A stretch of DNA of 64,000 nt from Salminus brasiliensis (lineage: Eukaryota; Chordata; Actinopteri; Characiformes; Bryconidae): contig NC_132888.1 of the NCBI RefSeq assembly GCF_030463535.1, positions 23,897,269 to 23,961,268 on the forward strand. Reading direction: 5' to 3'. The notes beneath the pieces are model-generated. The model worked only from the letters and a program-made list of their open reading frames with translations. It made no database searches and was not told where the DNA came from. The position numbers were made by a program, and so were the translations under genes. The stretch's first letter is position 1. Every line of letters starts with the position of its first letter. Below are positions 36,901 to 49,370 of this stretch, one piece after another.

Positions 36901-37771
36901 GTAAGTGGGAGCTGGTCCGGAGGAGCGCTGCTGGGAAACACCGCTGGGAAGCAGAAAGAGGCTGCCTGGGTCCCTTTGCAGACCCGTTTGGTGTGATTTT
37001 AGGACGGTTGTAAATGATATAAAAGCATATGTGTTGGACTAGAGGACATGTGTGAGACTTCTACAGGCAGAAAGGTCTTAAAACACGAGTCCCAGTCAGC
37101 CAAGTCAGTCAGTCAGTCAGTCGGTCAGTTCCCTGCTCCCTCACCAGGCGCGAGTAGCTAGCTTCAATGCTAGCGCTAGCTACAGTTAGCAGACAAAACA
37201 GGGGGAGAGCTAGCGAGAATTACAGCAGCTTTCTGAGCTGTTATGGCAAATATGTGACCCTGAAGATGCTCCTATGAAACGAGCCTGGAGGGGTTTTGTT
37301 TCTTTGTGTGCAGATTTGCTGGATTAGCCGGACTGAGATTAGGGAGGCATCCTAGTGGGGGCTGCTTCTTGGCTCAGGCTGTTAATGGCTACCTAGGGCT
37401 CCACTAAGCATCAGTCACTGTGCCCTTAAGGCCTGGATGACCCCCTCTGATGATGTACCCACCCTGAAGGTAAGAGGGACCTTGAGATATATAAGGAGAG
37501 GTAAGCCAAGGGTTGTGGGTGGGATCCTGCTTTGAGGAATACCCCATAGATAGCTGAGCCCCCTCTCAGTCTGGACAGAGTTGCCCCAAGTGTACCAGGG
37601 TCCTACTTCAGTATAATGGAGGGAAGAACACAGGGGACACGGGTCTCGTATACGCTGGAGCCGAGCTCCCTCCGAACAGGCATTACTCATTCTCTCCAAG
37701 CTGAGGTTTGTGCTGTGTTATGAAATTCCAGGGTGTGATTCATAGTTTGGTGTGTGTCCCGCAGTGCCATC

Positions 37772-40700
37772 ATGAGTGTGCTGCCCCCTGTCCGGAAGGA
37801 CCGCGTCGTCGCTCAGCTTCCTAAGGTATACCTGCTCATTCATGTGCTAAGATTTTGAGCTAAATATGGTCTTGGTGAGGAGTTTCGGTCCTGTGTCGAA
37901 CATATCCAACAAAAAAATTTGATGGTTTTTAAGGTACGTCCGTTCCAGGCCTCTCCGAATGGAATAGGAGTCTGGTGGGACATTAGGGCATCACTGGAAG
38001 CCCATCATTGGCTTGGTGCATTAATTCCAGTGGTCAGTTTTGCGAAGTGATGTCCATGTTTGCCAAATGAACTTTGTGGTACCCCTCTACCCCTCCCTCT
38101 CTCCTGTAGTTCTTCAAGAAAGGTGCTGCTTTACACACAAAGGATGAATTTAACGCCAAGGTGAAGACCGCCTGCCAGGAGCAAAGGACTGGCACAGTGG
38201 GGTGAGCTTCGGTTTTGGTCTTTTTTTTTTTATTATTATCCAGCCTTGATGAGCTGACTAGGGGATGAGAGACCCCTTGCAAGAGATGGAGAGCATATTC
38301 GTCACCTACCAGATGAACGCGGTTTCATCGCTCTGCCGGTATTTGTCCACTGCTCGTGGTGCAGAATTCACTGTCCGTTTCCTTCAACGCCTCGTTGCTT
38401 GAGGGGCTTGTCTGCCTTCAATGCAGGACGCGAGAGCCATATGAGCCAGAGCCCGATTTAGACCCAATATTATTTTTTTATTTTTTTTTTGAGTTGTTTA
38501 AATGACCGAAGTCTTCTCAGAATTATGTCAATGAACAGTTCAACATGGAAGAATGATCCACAAGCATAAAACCGGCTACAAGAGTGATGTCTGAAAGACG
38601 TTCCTCTACCCTAATATAATTTAACGAGATTTAAGAATATAAAATACTTTCTGAACAAACTAATATTTCTATATTAAGCGTACAGCCTCAGTGCAAACAT
38701 TCAGAAAACAGTAATAGGGCTATGTATTGCATGCACAGTCATTAAACTGCAATAGGTCAACAACAATAACATTATTTACATGGAAAATAAACCAAGATAA
38801 CATGGAATATTCTTTAAGTAATATCTAATCAAAACAAATGAAATAGGCTATAAGCTGCTGCAAACGCTCAGGTTCAAATAGCATTAAAAATCACAGACCA
38901 GGGGCAGAAAGAGAGTGAGTCCAGTTATGCTCTCCTGGAATCCTGGCTACTCATGGCTGTAGCATCACCAGGGATCAAACCTGTAGTGTCCTGCTGACGA
39001 AGCCAGCGCTTAGAGAGTTGCGCCACTCGGTAGCCACATGTAAAGTATTGTACAGCGACCCCAGTTAAAACTTGCATGGTGCCCTTTGCCCAAATAATTA
39101 CAAAGTAAAAGGTTGAATGACTATGCAAAAGGTTTAAATGAGGCTGTAGTCTCCTGATTTAATATTAACTTCATAGAATGCTACCCTCCCCCCTACTGTT
39201 TTTTTTTTTTTTTTTGTCCAGTAGGTTTAAAATCTCCAAGGTTATTGTGGTTGGTGACCTGGCAGTGGGGAAAACGTGTCTGATTAATAGGTGAGCAGTT
39301 TGCTGCAGTGAAGACCTCTCATCAATTTTTAATTGCAGTTAAAGATGCTTTATGCTTGGTTTGCATTTTAAACATTTTCCTTCTTTCCCTAAAGATTCTG
39401 TAAAGATGCGTTTGACAAAAATTACAAAGCAACCATCGGCGTGGACTTTGAGATGGAGAGGTTTGAAGTGCTTGGCGTTCCTTTTAGCCTGCAGCTGTAA
39501 GTGTCCGCAAAACATGGGACACTTTTCTAAAACCTTATCAGTGACTCATCAGAATAGGACCAAAGCTGGACCAAAGCTGTGGATTTTGTTTCTGTAGGTG
39601 GGACACTGCGGGGCAGGAGAGGTTCAAGTGCATTGCTTCTACGTATTACAGAGGGGCACAAGGTTGGTATACGTTTGTGAGATGGAGGAAAGTGGAGCAG
39701 TAAATGAAGCGTGGGTGCTTATACACAAACCTTTATTCAGAGAATTTGACCCTTCCTCTCTAGAGAAAGGACTACTGCAACTCCCTTCTGGCTGGTCTCC
39801 CTTTGCGCACCATTAAAGCCCCTGCAACTTATCCAGAATGCAGCAGCACATCTTTAACATTTCTAAGTTCAACAATGTCACTCCTCTGCTGCATTCTCTC
39901 TTTACTGGCTTCCTGTAGCTGCTGCCCGCATCAGATTCAAAACCCTGATGCTTGCTGGCCTACAAAGCCAAGAATGGACCAGCCCCTCTGTACTTGATGG
40001 CAGTGGTCAAAAGCTGATCAATACCAAGAGCTCTTCCAGCTTCAAGTACAGCTCGGCTCGACCCGCCATCCTTTAAAATCCACGGAAGACGATCGTCCAG
40101 ACTTTTTTCTGTGCTGCACCGAAGTGGTGTCCGAACAGCAGAGTCCAACGCTTGCTGTCCTCAAACCCAGACTGAAGACCCTCCTCTTCCAAGAGTATTT
40201 AGGCGAAGTGTAGTGTAGAGTATTATGGTCTCCATATTGACTTGTGTTTAGTAGTGTCTAAGCTTAGATTAAGCTTAGCTTGTCTAGATCCTAGTCTATA
40301 CAAACTAGCTAAGAGTATTTTCTGAGTAAACAGTGAAGCACTGGAGAAGAGCATCTGCTAAATGCCTTAGATGTAAATATTGAACAACCCCTGTGCCAAA
40401 TGGCACGTTTTTAGAGTCCCAGGAGGGTCCTTCCTCTATGATTTTATCACTTAAAGAAATGATGCGTCACTATACCAGTTGTTCAGTCTACATCTAATCA
40501 CGTCCATGCTTGTTCTCTTGCAGCTGTAATAATTGTTTTTGATTTGACCGACGTGGCCTCATTGCAGCACACCAGGTAAACTAAAACATCCAGACAGGAG
40601 AAATGGAACAGAATTGTATTATTCTGTTGCATTGCTAACAGCCGATGGCTTTCTTTTCACAGGCAGTGGCTGGAGGATGCTATGAAGGAGAACGACCCCA

Positions 40701-43700
40701 CTAGTGTGTTGCTCTTTCTAGTGGGCACAAAGAAAGACTTGAGTGTGAGTGCAGTTTTTTTTTTTTGTGTATCTGATAAAGTCCTTCTGTACGTATATCT
40801 GATATCCTGTACGCTTAGATATAGGCAGCTGTGACCGATGTATTTCATTTGACGTGCTCGAGTTTAAAGCATGAAACATACTTCACGTAAGGATGTGAAC
40901 GCAGGCGCTTTAAGCTACACAGACTGGCTGTTGCAACGCATATCATACCACACAGCAAACCCAAGCTGCATGCTGAGCTGTGCCACAAGGGGCGCTACAG
41001 AGACAGCCAAGTTGTCTTGTATTCCATCAACTGTCTGGGTGGACCGGTTGTGATTGAGACTGTGGGTGTTGCCATATGTGTTCACGTACTTGCGTTGCAG
41101 ATGTTTTCACACGAGATTTTTTTTTTTTCTGGACCCAAGTCGGTGCATTCGGTCAAGCCTTCGAGCCTGGGAGCGGCCCAGAGCACCAATCACCTGCTCT
41201 CCGGTCCTCCTGAAATCCCTGGTCTTAAATTTGCTCCCAGTGAACTCTAATTTTTCTGTGTAAGAGCAAACCAGTGATAATAAGCCCCTCCCCCAAACGA
41301 GCCTAGAATTGGTGCGGACTTGCAACCCCCCAGTGTGTTTAGCTTCTACTGTCTCACCCATGTGTCTGTTCTGCAGTCTCCCGCGCAGTATTCCCTCATA
41401 GAGGAGGATGCTGTTAAACTGGCTGCAGAGATTAAAGCTGAGTACTGGGCTGTATCCTCATTGTCTGGTAAGTCTTGGTCTCTTTAGTAATAGAAGCACA
41501 TGCCCACATGGCTGCAGACATATTGGAACTGCAGTGTTGAGTTGGTTCATTGATCTCTAATAGACTCCTGGGTGTCAACCCACACCATTTACACCTGGAC
41601 ACTTCTTTATTCAGGCGTTGGTGTAATAATGTAAGACGTGTTTTCATGGCCCACTGTTATTACCATCAGTTGTAGTGCGGTATTTAGAAGACAGTTAAAC
41701 TGTAAGGAAAATCAAAATGGACTAAACTGTCATTTTAATGCTATAAATGTGTTTTGAGGCAGTTTGGCACAGTTTGCAGACTGTAAATGTATGCTTTACT
41801 GTCCACAGGTTGACACCCATGTTATATGGACACATGCTGTTATTCCTAAAAGTGGATAAAAGTAGAGCTGGGCAATATTCAGAGTATTTTATCGTATTGT
41901 GATACCAGTATGCTTTTCTAAGCATATGGAGGATACTGTTAGTGCTTAATAGACACTGATCAGCTGCAGGTTTTATTACCAACAGTGTAATTAGACTGGT
42001 TTAATTAGATAAAGTGCAGCACAGGAGAGGATCTGAATAGTAGTCTTTAAGAGTGTCTCCACTGATGTATTTAGTCTGTGATCACATGTATTGTGATAAA
42101 TATTGTGTATCGCTAAAAAATATCATGACATAGATGAAAGCATGTCTTAGAGGATTATAGAACTTGCCCTAGTGTGTGATGATTTAGACATTCGGTTTGC
42201 TGATGGGGCAGAAGTGTCTTGTTAGCTACATTATCTTGGAAATATGATGCAAAACCAAGGCATCTGTCCTGGCACCAAAGTGATGGAATGAACTTTCCCC
42301 TGCGTGTCCTGTCTTCAAACCCCGACTGAAGACCCACCTGTTCCAAGAGTACTTGGGCGAAGTGTAGTGTGGAGTATTATGGTCTCCATTACTGGCCTTT
42401 GTATTTAGTAGTATCTAAGCTTAGAGGGATTTTTTTTAATCCTTGTCTATACAAACTAGCTAAGACTTGTGGTTTTATTGCCCACCACACCAAAATCATA
42501 TTGGAGTAACTGTCTCTACTGTCCAGCAAAAGCTTTCCACTAGTTTCTGGAGCATTGCTGTGAGTATTTGATTGCATTCAGCATTCAACAAGAGCGTAAG
42601 TAAAGTCATGATGCTGGATGATCACCACCCCACTTCATTCCCAACTCCCTAACTCATCCTAAAAGAGTACTTGGGCGAAGTGTAGTGTGGAGTATTATGG
42701 TCTCCATACTGGCTTTTGTGTTTAGTAGTATCTAGTCTCTTTTGAATCCTAGAGGTCTCTTTTGAATCCTTGTCTATACAAACTAGCTAAGACTTGTGTG
42801 AGTCGCTCTGGATGAGAGTGTCTGCTAAAGGCCTTAAACATACATGTAAATGTGTCTACAGTTTGGGGAAATGGAAAGTGGTGATTTTCTATTTTACATT
42901 GGTTTGATTCTTACAGGGGAAAATGTGCGAGAGTTTTTCTTCCGAGTGGCATCACTAACGTTTGAAGCCAACGTGCTGGCAGAGCTGGAAAAAAGTGGAT
43001 CCAGGCGCATTGGGGAAGTTGTCAGTAAGTACTGAGAGAACGACTAAGCAGAGGTTCCTGAAACTCATCGTATACGGTTTACGGTGAAGCTGTGGTTGTG
43101 TAGTTCTTTCATGGTGTTATGACAGCCACCCTTGACAGCCACCCTTAATTTAATCCATTTTCAGTCAAAACAGCCATTAGATATAAGATTAACTGCCTAA
43201 ATAAGTGAAAAAATCCCATAAACGGGTGTTTTCAAAAGCATCTTCATTTTTGTGAGGGCAGAGGATCGAGCTCTTCTCTCACTTTCGATCTAAAAAACAC
43301 CCACAAGTGTTTAATGTCCAGGATGTGGAGCTGATCAAGAAGCTTGTTCTTAAAAGCAAACGGACAGAAAAGAACAAATGATTAGCTCAGCAGCTCGGCT
43401 GCTGCTGTTCTCAGAACAATAGAAAGACCACCCTAGAGCCCAGACCTCAACATTATTGAATGTGTTTGGGATGACCTGGATAATGAGAAGCAGGAAATGC
43501 ATCAACTTCTGGAGTCGAGAAGAAATCTCTATAAAGCTCTACAAATCCCCCAACCCCAAAACAAAATCATGTTGAAGTAACATGATGAGTCTCTACTGTC
43601 CAGCAAAGGCTGTCCACTAGTTTTTGGAGCATTGCTGTGACTATTTGATTGCATTCAGCATTCAACAAGAGAGTTAGTAAGGTCAGGATACTGGATAATT

Positions 43701-44259
43701 GCCACCCCACCTCATCCCCAACTCATCCTAAAAGTACTGGATGGAGCACCATCTATCATTCCAGAGAACACAGCTCCACAGCTCAATGCTGGAGGGCTTT
43801 ATACCCCTCTAGCCTACACCTGCCATTGGGGTCATGTTTATCTGCTCCAGAGAGTCCTATTCTATTGGCATTACTTCTCTACAGGGACTAGACAAGCTGT
43901 GCGAGTGTCAGCAAGGAGTGCAACTTTAAGTAGCTGAATGCATTTATTACAATGGGTGTCCACAAATCTTTGGACATGGAGTGTATATTTGCATTTTTCT
44001 GATTCTGACTAGAAATGCAGTAAATGATGCCTGTAGAATAAAGGAGTACTATAGTTTTAGTAACTGTGATAAATGGGTCTGTACTGACTAAAAAGTGTCT
44101 AAAAGTACAGACCTGGTTGCCTGGGATTCTGGTCTATGTGTATGTGACCTGGCCTCCTAACTGTCCTATCTTTTCTTTTTTTTTGTGACAGAAATCAACA
44201 GCAACTCCACCAACCTGTACGCAACATCTAAGAAGAAGAAGCCGAACTGTTGTCAGTAA
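37772..44259 (+). CDS. rab34: Rab34 small GTPase
   Basis: Ten coding exons join in phase to 259 codons, the same length as human RAB34: 37772-37825, 38110-38201, 39225-39290, 39395-39496, 39598-39662, 40524-40575, 40663-40744, 41377-41467, 42917-43024, 44192-44259 (TAA). Motifs seen: P-loop GDLAVGKT at residues 59-66, switch II WDTAGQE at 106-112, TKKD at 166-169 in place of the usual NKxD, and a C-terminal Cys-Cys at 257-258 for double geranylgeranylation. The long N-terminal extension before the GTPase fold is typical of Rab34. Known roles: Golgi- and vesicle-linked GTPase in the intracellular ciliogenesis route, macropinocytosis and lysosome positioning. Exon 3 has a tandem acceptor. The 5' coding exon begins 7 bases before the ATG, so an upstream non-coding exon is expected. 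Introns 5, 8 and 9 hold L2 and MITE insertions. Confidence 0.97.
38915..39040 (-). mobile_element. tRNA-derived SINE head fragment
   Basis: Reversed head with GGTTTGATCCCTGG (B-box-like) and GAGTGGCGCAACTCTC (A-box-like) in rab34 intron 2. Confidence 0.6.
39757..40380 (+). mobile_element. L2-type LINE 3' fragment
   Basis: Translates in pieces to YCNSLLAGLPLRTIKPLQL, QNAAAHLFN, LYWLPVAARIRFKTLMLA and YKAKNGPAPLYL, the C-terminal part of an L2/CR1-group ORF2. The tail GCATCTGCTAAATGCC and ATGTAAAT is the L2 ending. Lies in rab34 intron 5. Confidence 0.85.
42270..42470 (+). mobile_element. L2 LINE 3' tail, copy
   Basis: CTTCAAACCCCGACTGAAGA and GAGTACTTGGGCGAAGTG match the tail of the element at 39757. 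Rab34 intron 8. Confidence 0.75.
42480..42655. mobile_element. MITE fragment
   Basis: Shares CTGTCTCTACTGTCCAGCAA and GATTGCATTCAGCATTCAAC with 43560-43985, and sits between two L2 tail copies. Confidence 0.65.
42656..42857 (+). mobile_element. L2 LINE 3' tail, second copy
   Basis: Repeats GAGTACTTGGGCGAAGTG and ends GTCGCTCTGGATGAGAGTG and CTGCTAAAGGCC, the full L2 ending. Confidence 0.75.
43315..43560 (+). pseudogene. Tc1-like transposase C-terminal relic
   Basis: Reads SPDLNIIECVWDDLD, the third catalytic acid region, then NEKQEMHQLL and a stop. The 5' part is missing or scrambled. Rab34 intron 9. Confidence 0.75.
43561..43985. mobile_element. MITE related to the 10.9-, 42.5- and 48.5-kb copies
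   Basis: Contains GATTGCATTCAGCATTCAAC and CACCCCACCTCATCCCCAA, and ends GTGTCCACAAATCTTTGGAC, the inverse of the 10.9-kb left end. Confidence 0.65.
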
Positions 44260-44862
44260 TAAGGAGGGGACATTCCGAAAACTTGGGAAATTTGCACTGA
44301 AGAAATGATGGTACCAAAGCAAACGTTAGAGTACGTACAGGTCAGTGAGGGAGGCGGTAGAATTGGACATATCAGGAATGTGCAGTTAGCACTGTGGTTA
44401 GCTCTCTGTGCTCTGTTGGAACTAAGACAACATTCCTGTGATGAGGTTTTTGTGGTGGATCTTTTTTTTTTTTGTTTTTGTTTTTTTTTTCCCCCGTCCT
44501 CCCCAATGATATCTATGCACAGCGGTTATGAGAAATGTATACTGCATTCCGCCTCGGACTTTTTAGGAATGCTTGCGGTACTGTATGTATGCCGAAATAT
44601 CCATGCCAGTAACTTTTTAGACACGTCAATTTAGTTTACATTGAGCTTTAAGTGTATTAAAATCATGCATGTCAAGGTACAGAATTGCACAATTAAAGCA
44701 GCATTGCATTTTAATATTTAATCAGAAATGCAGTTCTAATGTATTAAAACATAGTGTGAAATATTGTGTACAGTACAAATTCCAGTAGTCTTTTTTTAAG
44801 CAATTTTACACAATGCTGAACAATTTACAGATTTGTAAAGATAAAAAGGTGCATATTGTTGA

Positions 44863-44868
44863 AATAAA
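44863..44868 (+). terminator. rab34 polyadenylation signal
   Basis: AATAAA about 600 bases after the rab34 stop, in an AU-rich 3' region. Confidence 0.7.
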
Positions 44869-45281
44869 ACATTTTATACTGTATATAAATTAGTGTGCCT
44901 CATTAAAGTGTGTCAAATCTACAAACATTACAAAAAAAAAATCACCTTCCTTGTCATTAGTCCTAACCAAGCTGCTGTGGTAGGCTTTCCTTTATGTTAA
45001 GTTAAATACTTAAACCTTTTAAATAGACTGAAGGGTTACCTTAAGTACCATATTTAGGACATTTAAAGGCAGTGTTACATAGGATTTTAATAAATAAAGA
45101 ATATCAGTTAGAACAGCTGAAGTACATTCAACAGGTCCTATGTTTTCACATTTCACACAGTCCTATTTATCAGTCCATTCCTGGGCCGATATCTTCAGAC
45201 ATACCAGAAAGGAAGGGTACCGCAGACTAGCCGCTGTCGCTTTCTTCTCCCATGGTCAGTGTCTTCATCGATTCCTGTTCT

Positions 45282-48200
45282 TTAGTGTTTTTTAGACGTT
45301 GTGAAGTTCTTGAATGATTCCAGATACTGTCTGTCTATCTGAGACTGGATTTCCTTAGGGACACAGTGGGAATACTTGTAGTTTTCCTTTATCCATTTTC
45401 CTCCTTCGCTGTTTTCAATGGCCACTGCAGCAACACCTTAAAGGAGTGGTACACCAGTGCACATCTGAGAGAGTCACCTTTTGATCATTGACCAAAATAA
45501 ATCCTGCATAATTAAATGGTTATAATGGGATGTGGGTGGTTTGAGGTGGTGTGTTCCCAGTGGTGGTCATTAGAAAGCAGATGTCTGAGGAGGTTGAGGG
45601 GGGTGGGGCTCTGACTTCTGCTTTGTAGTGGAGCCAGGACTGATAGATGACAGGGTTAAAAGGGAGGAGACTGGGTGGTGGAGGGTTGCGGAGCCTGTCT
45701 TTGTAAGGTAGAGATGGAATCTATAGGATGTTGGATTTGGGAGAAGGGGCTTAGGCATGTTCTTTCATAACTCCACTTTGAAATAAACTGCAATTGCAAT
45801 AAGGTTTTGGTCTAAAATGTATTTTTAATAAGCAGGAACAGTACATGCAGGGTTTTGGGAAGCTAAATAGTCCCCAGAAGTTTGCTGATTTACTACAGCT
45901 TTACTATCATCAGCATTAAACAGATCAGCCGTAACATTAAAACTACTTGCCTAATATTGTAAATCCCCCCCTTGTGCTCCCAAAACAGCTGTGACCCATC
46001 AAGGCGTGAACCCCATAAATCATAGCCAGTGTGTGATTGGTCCGGATGCATCTATAAGCCTTGGCATCCGTGACCCGGTCACTGGTTCACCGGTTGCCTT
46101 TTTTTGGAACATTTTGGTTAGGTACTGACCACTGCATACCAGGACACAGTTGGTTCTGCTCTGACCAGAGTTCTCTTCCTTCGTCTAGCCATCACAGTTC
46201 AGACCATTATTCCTGCTTGCAACCCACCAATGTCAAGAACTGACTGTTTACTTGCTGCCCACCCTTGACAGGGGTCACTGTAACAGGATAAATATGATGT
46301 GCTTCACAGGTCAGTGGTTCTAGTGCTCTGGCTGATCAGCGTACACTGGCTACATTTGCAGTGCAGACCTCAATTCTGACCCCTCTGGTTGGTTTCCATC
46401 ACCACCACTGTAGTGAAATCTCTCCCAACCAACTTTCATGCTTACCCACAACATTTGCTCCCAGGTTTTCTACAAGTTTGATGGCAGCTTTCATTGTGCC
46501 TCCGGTCTCGATCCACTGGTCAACTATGAGAACACGCAGACCTGAAACACACCATCACACTACTGTAAACGTGCAAAACAGAAGAACATGGTGCTGCGTT
46601 AAAGCAGCGCTATGGAGACTCTGTATTTCTTGCTCCTGGGCTCCCCCTACAGTCAGGAAGTGTAATTCACGCTTTGAGCCGAAAAGGACACGTTTTTCTG
46701 GACTAGCTGAGAGATACAGAACCGTTACTGAAAACGTAATAGAGTAGAGTAGTAGCCAATTAATTGCTTTCCACGTCGAATCTACGCCATAGCCAGCCGA
46801 GCATGAATCATGGATTGCAGAGCAGAACCGTGTTAGTAAGTGGTGTTTAGGTCTGGTACTGGAGGGCCCAGTTTGGTGTATAACCACTAAGTCTTCAGTG
46901 GTTATACACCAAGTCCCTCTAGTGGATTTCCTTGGCATGACATCACTTTGACAGGGGTTAAAAACAGAAAGAAACGCAAGACCTAATTCAGACCTCTGAG
47001 AGGTTTTCTGAACTATTAGAGCTATTAGTACTATTAATGAACAGCACCAATCAGTCCAATCATAAAATGACTATGGGTAAAAAACACACTACAGCAGTGC
47101 TTCTCCATCCTGGTCCTCCAGTACCTCTGCACTGTGCTGCACTGCACTCTGTCCTCTAGCTCGTGTCCCCGAATCTGATCAAAGTCTAATATAGGGCCCT
47201 AAGTCACATTCCTGATCTTTGTGACGTCGACTGTGACACTACTCTTACTACAGAAGTAGTCAGCGGACCAGCTGCTCCATGCTGAGCTTCTCAGTAGCTG
47301 GTCTGTAAGCAAGTACACTGGGCCGGTTAAAATCCAGATTTTTGACTGGTACCTGGTTTTAGGACATCCACTCGTACTTCCATTAGCTTCTCTCTGCCAG
47401 AATAATCACTGTAGTCCTGCGTCTGGGTTTCCACACACAGGTGTCCTGCTTTCCGAATGGCCAAAAAGCCTTTTCCCAGAGTGGTGGCCACAGCTGAACC
47501 TGAAAACACAGGGACAAGTTCACTTGCACTGGGTTTCAATTCCACACATTCATATAGTTAAAGACGTGCCAGTCTTGGTGACCTCACACTGCATGTTTAG
47601 CACCACTAGGCTGGTCATGATAATTGCCTTATGGACTTACTGTACAATATATGGACATGACCGGAGTCATTTATTTAGGATATTTTATTTATTTAATACC
47701 TGAATATCCCTAATAATTAAACATTCACTGCTCTTTAAAAGGGTGTAATTGCATTATTAGGCTGTTATATTATTATTATTATTATTATTATTATATCAAT
47801 GCAATAAAATGGTCATTAATATCATTTACAATTATTTTTGGGGCAATATATCATAAAAAAATAGGTAAACTTCACCCCAATCTTTTATCACTGTAATTGA
47901 GGGTGGATTGGTGTGGATTTATTCACTGTAGAGAAACCTAAAGGCTGGTTGGTGTATTTACAGGGACCAGTGCTCACCATGTGGTGGGGGAAACAACTCA
48001 ATGGCCTTGTTTCCCAAGGTACAAACAATGTAAATGCACAATGTGGACATGACATGGTCCTCCCAGGAGGCCGGAGGTCTACCTTTTCTACCTTTGCATA
48101 ACTGAACTAAACTTTCTAGGAAACTTCCTAGAAAATAAATTCCTAGAAATTAATTAGAATATAATTACATATTCATTACATATAATAGTTATGAATATGC

Positions 48201-49370
48201 TGCCTAGTGTCTGAGACGTTCCAGATAAGGGTCTTCTCTTGGTGGTTTATCTACAACCCCAACCAGCAGTAAGGAGTGTGGTTTCTATGGGGATTATTGT
48301 ACCCTCCACCTCTGCATGATGATTGGATTAAGATAATTAAAAGCTAACATCCTTCCCCTCATAACTGCTTTTAGAGGCATTAAACTCTTCGGACAGCTAG
48401 TTTCTATCACCACTGTACCGTAAGAATATGTCTGCAATCATTTATTCATGCAGAAATGAATAAGGCAAAAGTATTGGGACACCTGCCCGTTTACCGTTTC
48501 TTCCCAAATCAAAGGTATTAAGAAGAGTTTCTCCTGCTTTTGTTGGGGTAACTGTCTCTACTCTCTAGGGAAGAAGGCTTTCTACTAGATTGCTGTGAAG
48601 GTTTGATTGTATTAGTGAGGATGTTGTATGATTGATCACCACCCCACCTCGTCCCCAACTCCCCGATTCATTCCAAAAGCTCGGCTGATTTTTCACATAT
48701 TGACCAGTTTTGCAGTCCCGCCTGTACTCTGCACAGCTTCAGAAGCAGCGTGTGGTTTAGAAAGCTGAGGTTAGCCGAGCTCCACAGGTTGCCTGTTTTT
48801 CTGTACTGTCTCTGCTCACAATCTGGGGTCGTGATCAGGGGCTAAAACGCTACAGCAGAGCCCTCCTCTACATGCACATGCACTCCTCTAAATTTAGTGC
48901 CTTGGTCCGAGGTGTATATATGTACTGCTCCAGCAGTAGCTGTGGACTGGGTTAAAAATAAAAACGGCCTCTCCTGCCTTGGAGGCACACGGCTCCACAC
49001 TTCAGCAGCGACAGCAGAGTCCAATAAACCCACTGTACCGAGGATGAAGCCCATTGCATCTATTCCAGCCACCAGGTCTATGGAGTCACTCTGGAATGGT
49101 TTGAGAAGGTCCTTCACGCAGTCCGACAAGGCCTGAGTCGAGCAAAGGACAGACAAATGCCAGGACAGGTCAGGACAAGTGAGGTCAGGTCAGGTCAATC
49201 TCAACACAGTCATGGTCCAGCACCAGTGTGTGAAGCATGTGCCATACCTGGGAATTGCAATAGAGTCTGGACGGGTCAAGCCAGGCAAACTTTGGTCCTT
49301 TTGTGTTTGGCGCCATGAGGGACAAATACCAGCCCTCTCCTCTGTCCTGAGGCACCGTTAGGACGTCCAT
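45282..49370 (-). CDS. Adenine phosphoribosyltransferase-like protein
   Basis: Five exons join in phase to 204 codons: 49370-49248, 49132-49039, 47499-47353, 46541-46446 and 45436-45282 (TAA). The start is the Met of [11 protein letters not shown]; the next Met upstream in the open frame is about 80 codons away in unrelated sequence. The fold matches type I phosphoribosyltransferases of the APRT family: [13 protein letters not shown] and [12 protein letters not shown] are the APRT-like core, and [13 protein letters not shown] at about 126-138 is the PRPP-binding loop. True APRT makes AMP from adenine and PRPP; this is a divergent paralogue with about 24 more residues than APRT, and the second acidic residue of the PRPP loop is Gln130. 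Activity on adenine is therefore not assured. It lies tail-to-tail with rab34, with about 400 bases between the rab34 polyadenylation signal and its stop. Intron 4 carries a decayed Tc1-like element. I know of vertebrate APRT-like genes of this type but give no symbol. Confidence 0.88.
45920..46345 (-). mobile_element. Internally deleted Tc1-like element
   Basis: The ends GATCAGCCGTAACATTAAAA and CTGGCTGATCAGCGTA are inverted. The interior, CACTGGTTCACCGGTTGCC and CCATCACAGTTCAGACCATT, is the reversed start of a transposase gene. In intron 4 of the APRT-like gene. Confidence 0.75.
46590..46720. repeat. Short interspersed repeat (MITE-like), copy 2
   Basis: TTAAAGCAGCGCTATGG, GGGCTCCCCCTACAG and GTGTAATTCA match 9425-9550. 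Confidence 0.5.
46873..46912. repeat. Perfect 16-bp hairpin
   Basis: TTGGTGTATAACCACT, an 8-base loop, then AGTGGTTATACACCAA. In intron 3 of the APRT-like gene. Confidence 0.95.
47769..47795. repeat. (ATT)n microsatellite
   Basis: About nine ATT units. Confidence 0.9.
48462..48690. mobile_element. MITE fragment
   Basis: Starts GCAAAAGTATTGGGACACCT and contains CACCACCCCACCTCGTCCC, as in the copies at 23010 and 43690. Confidence 0.6.
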
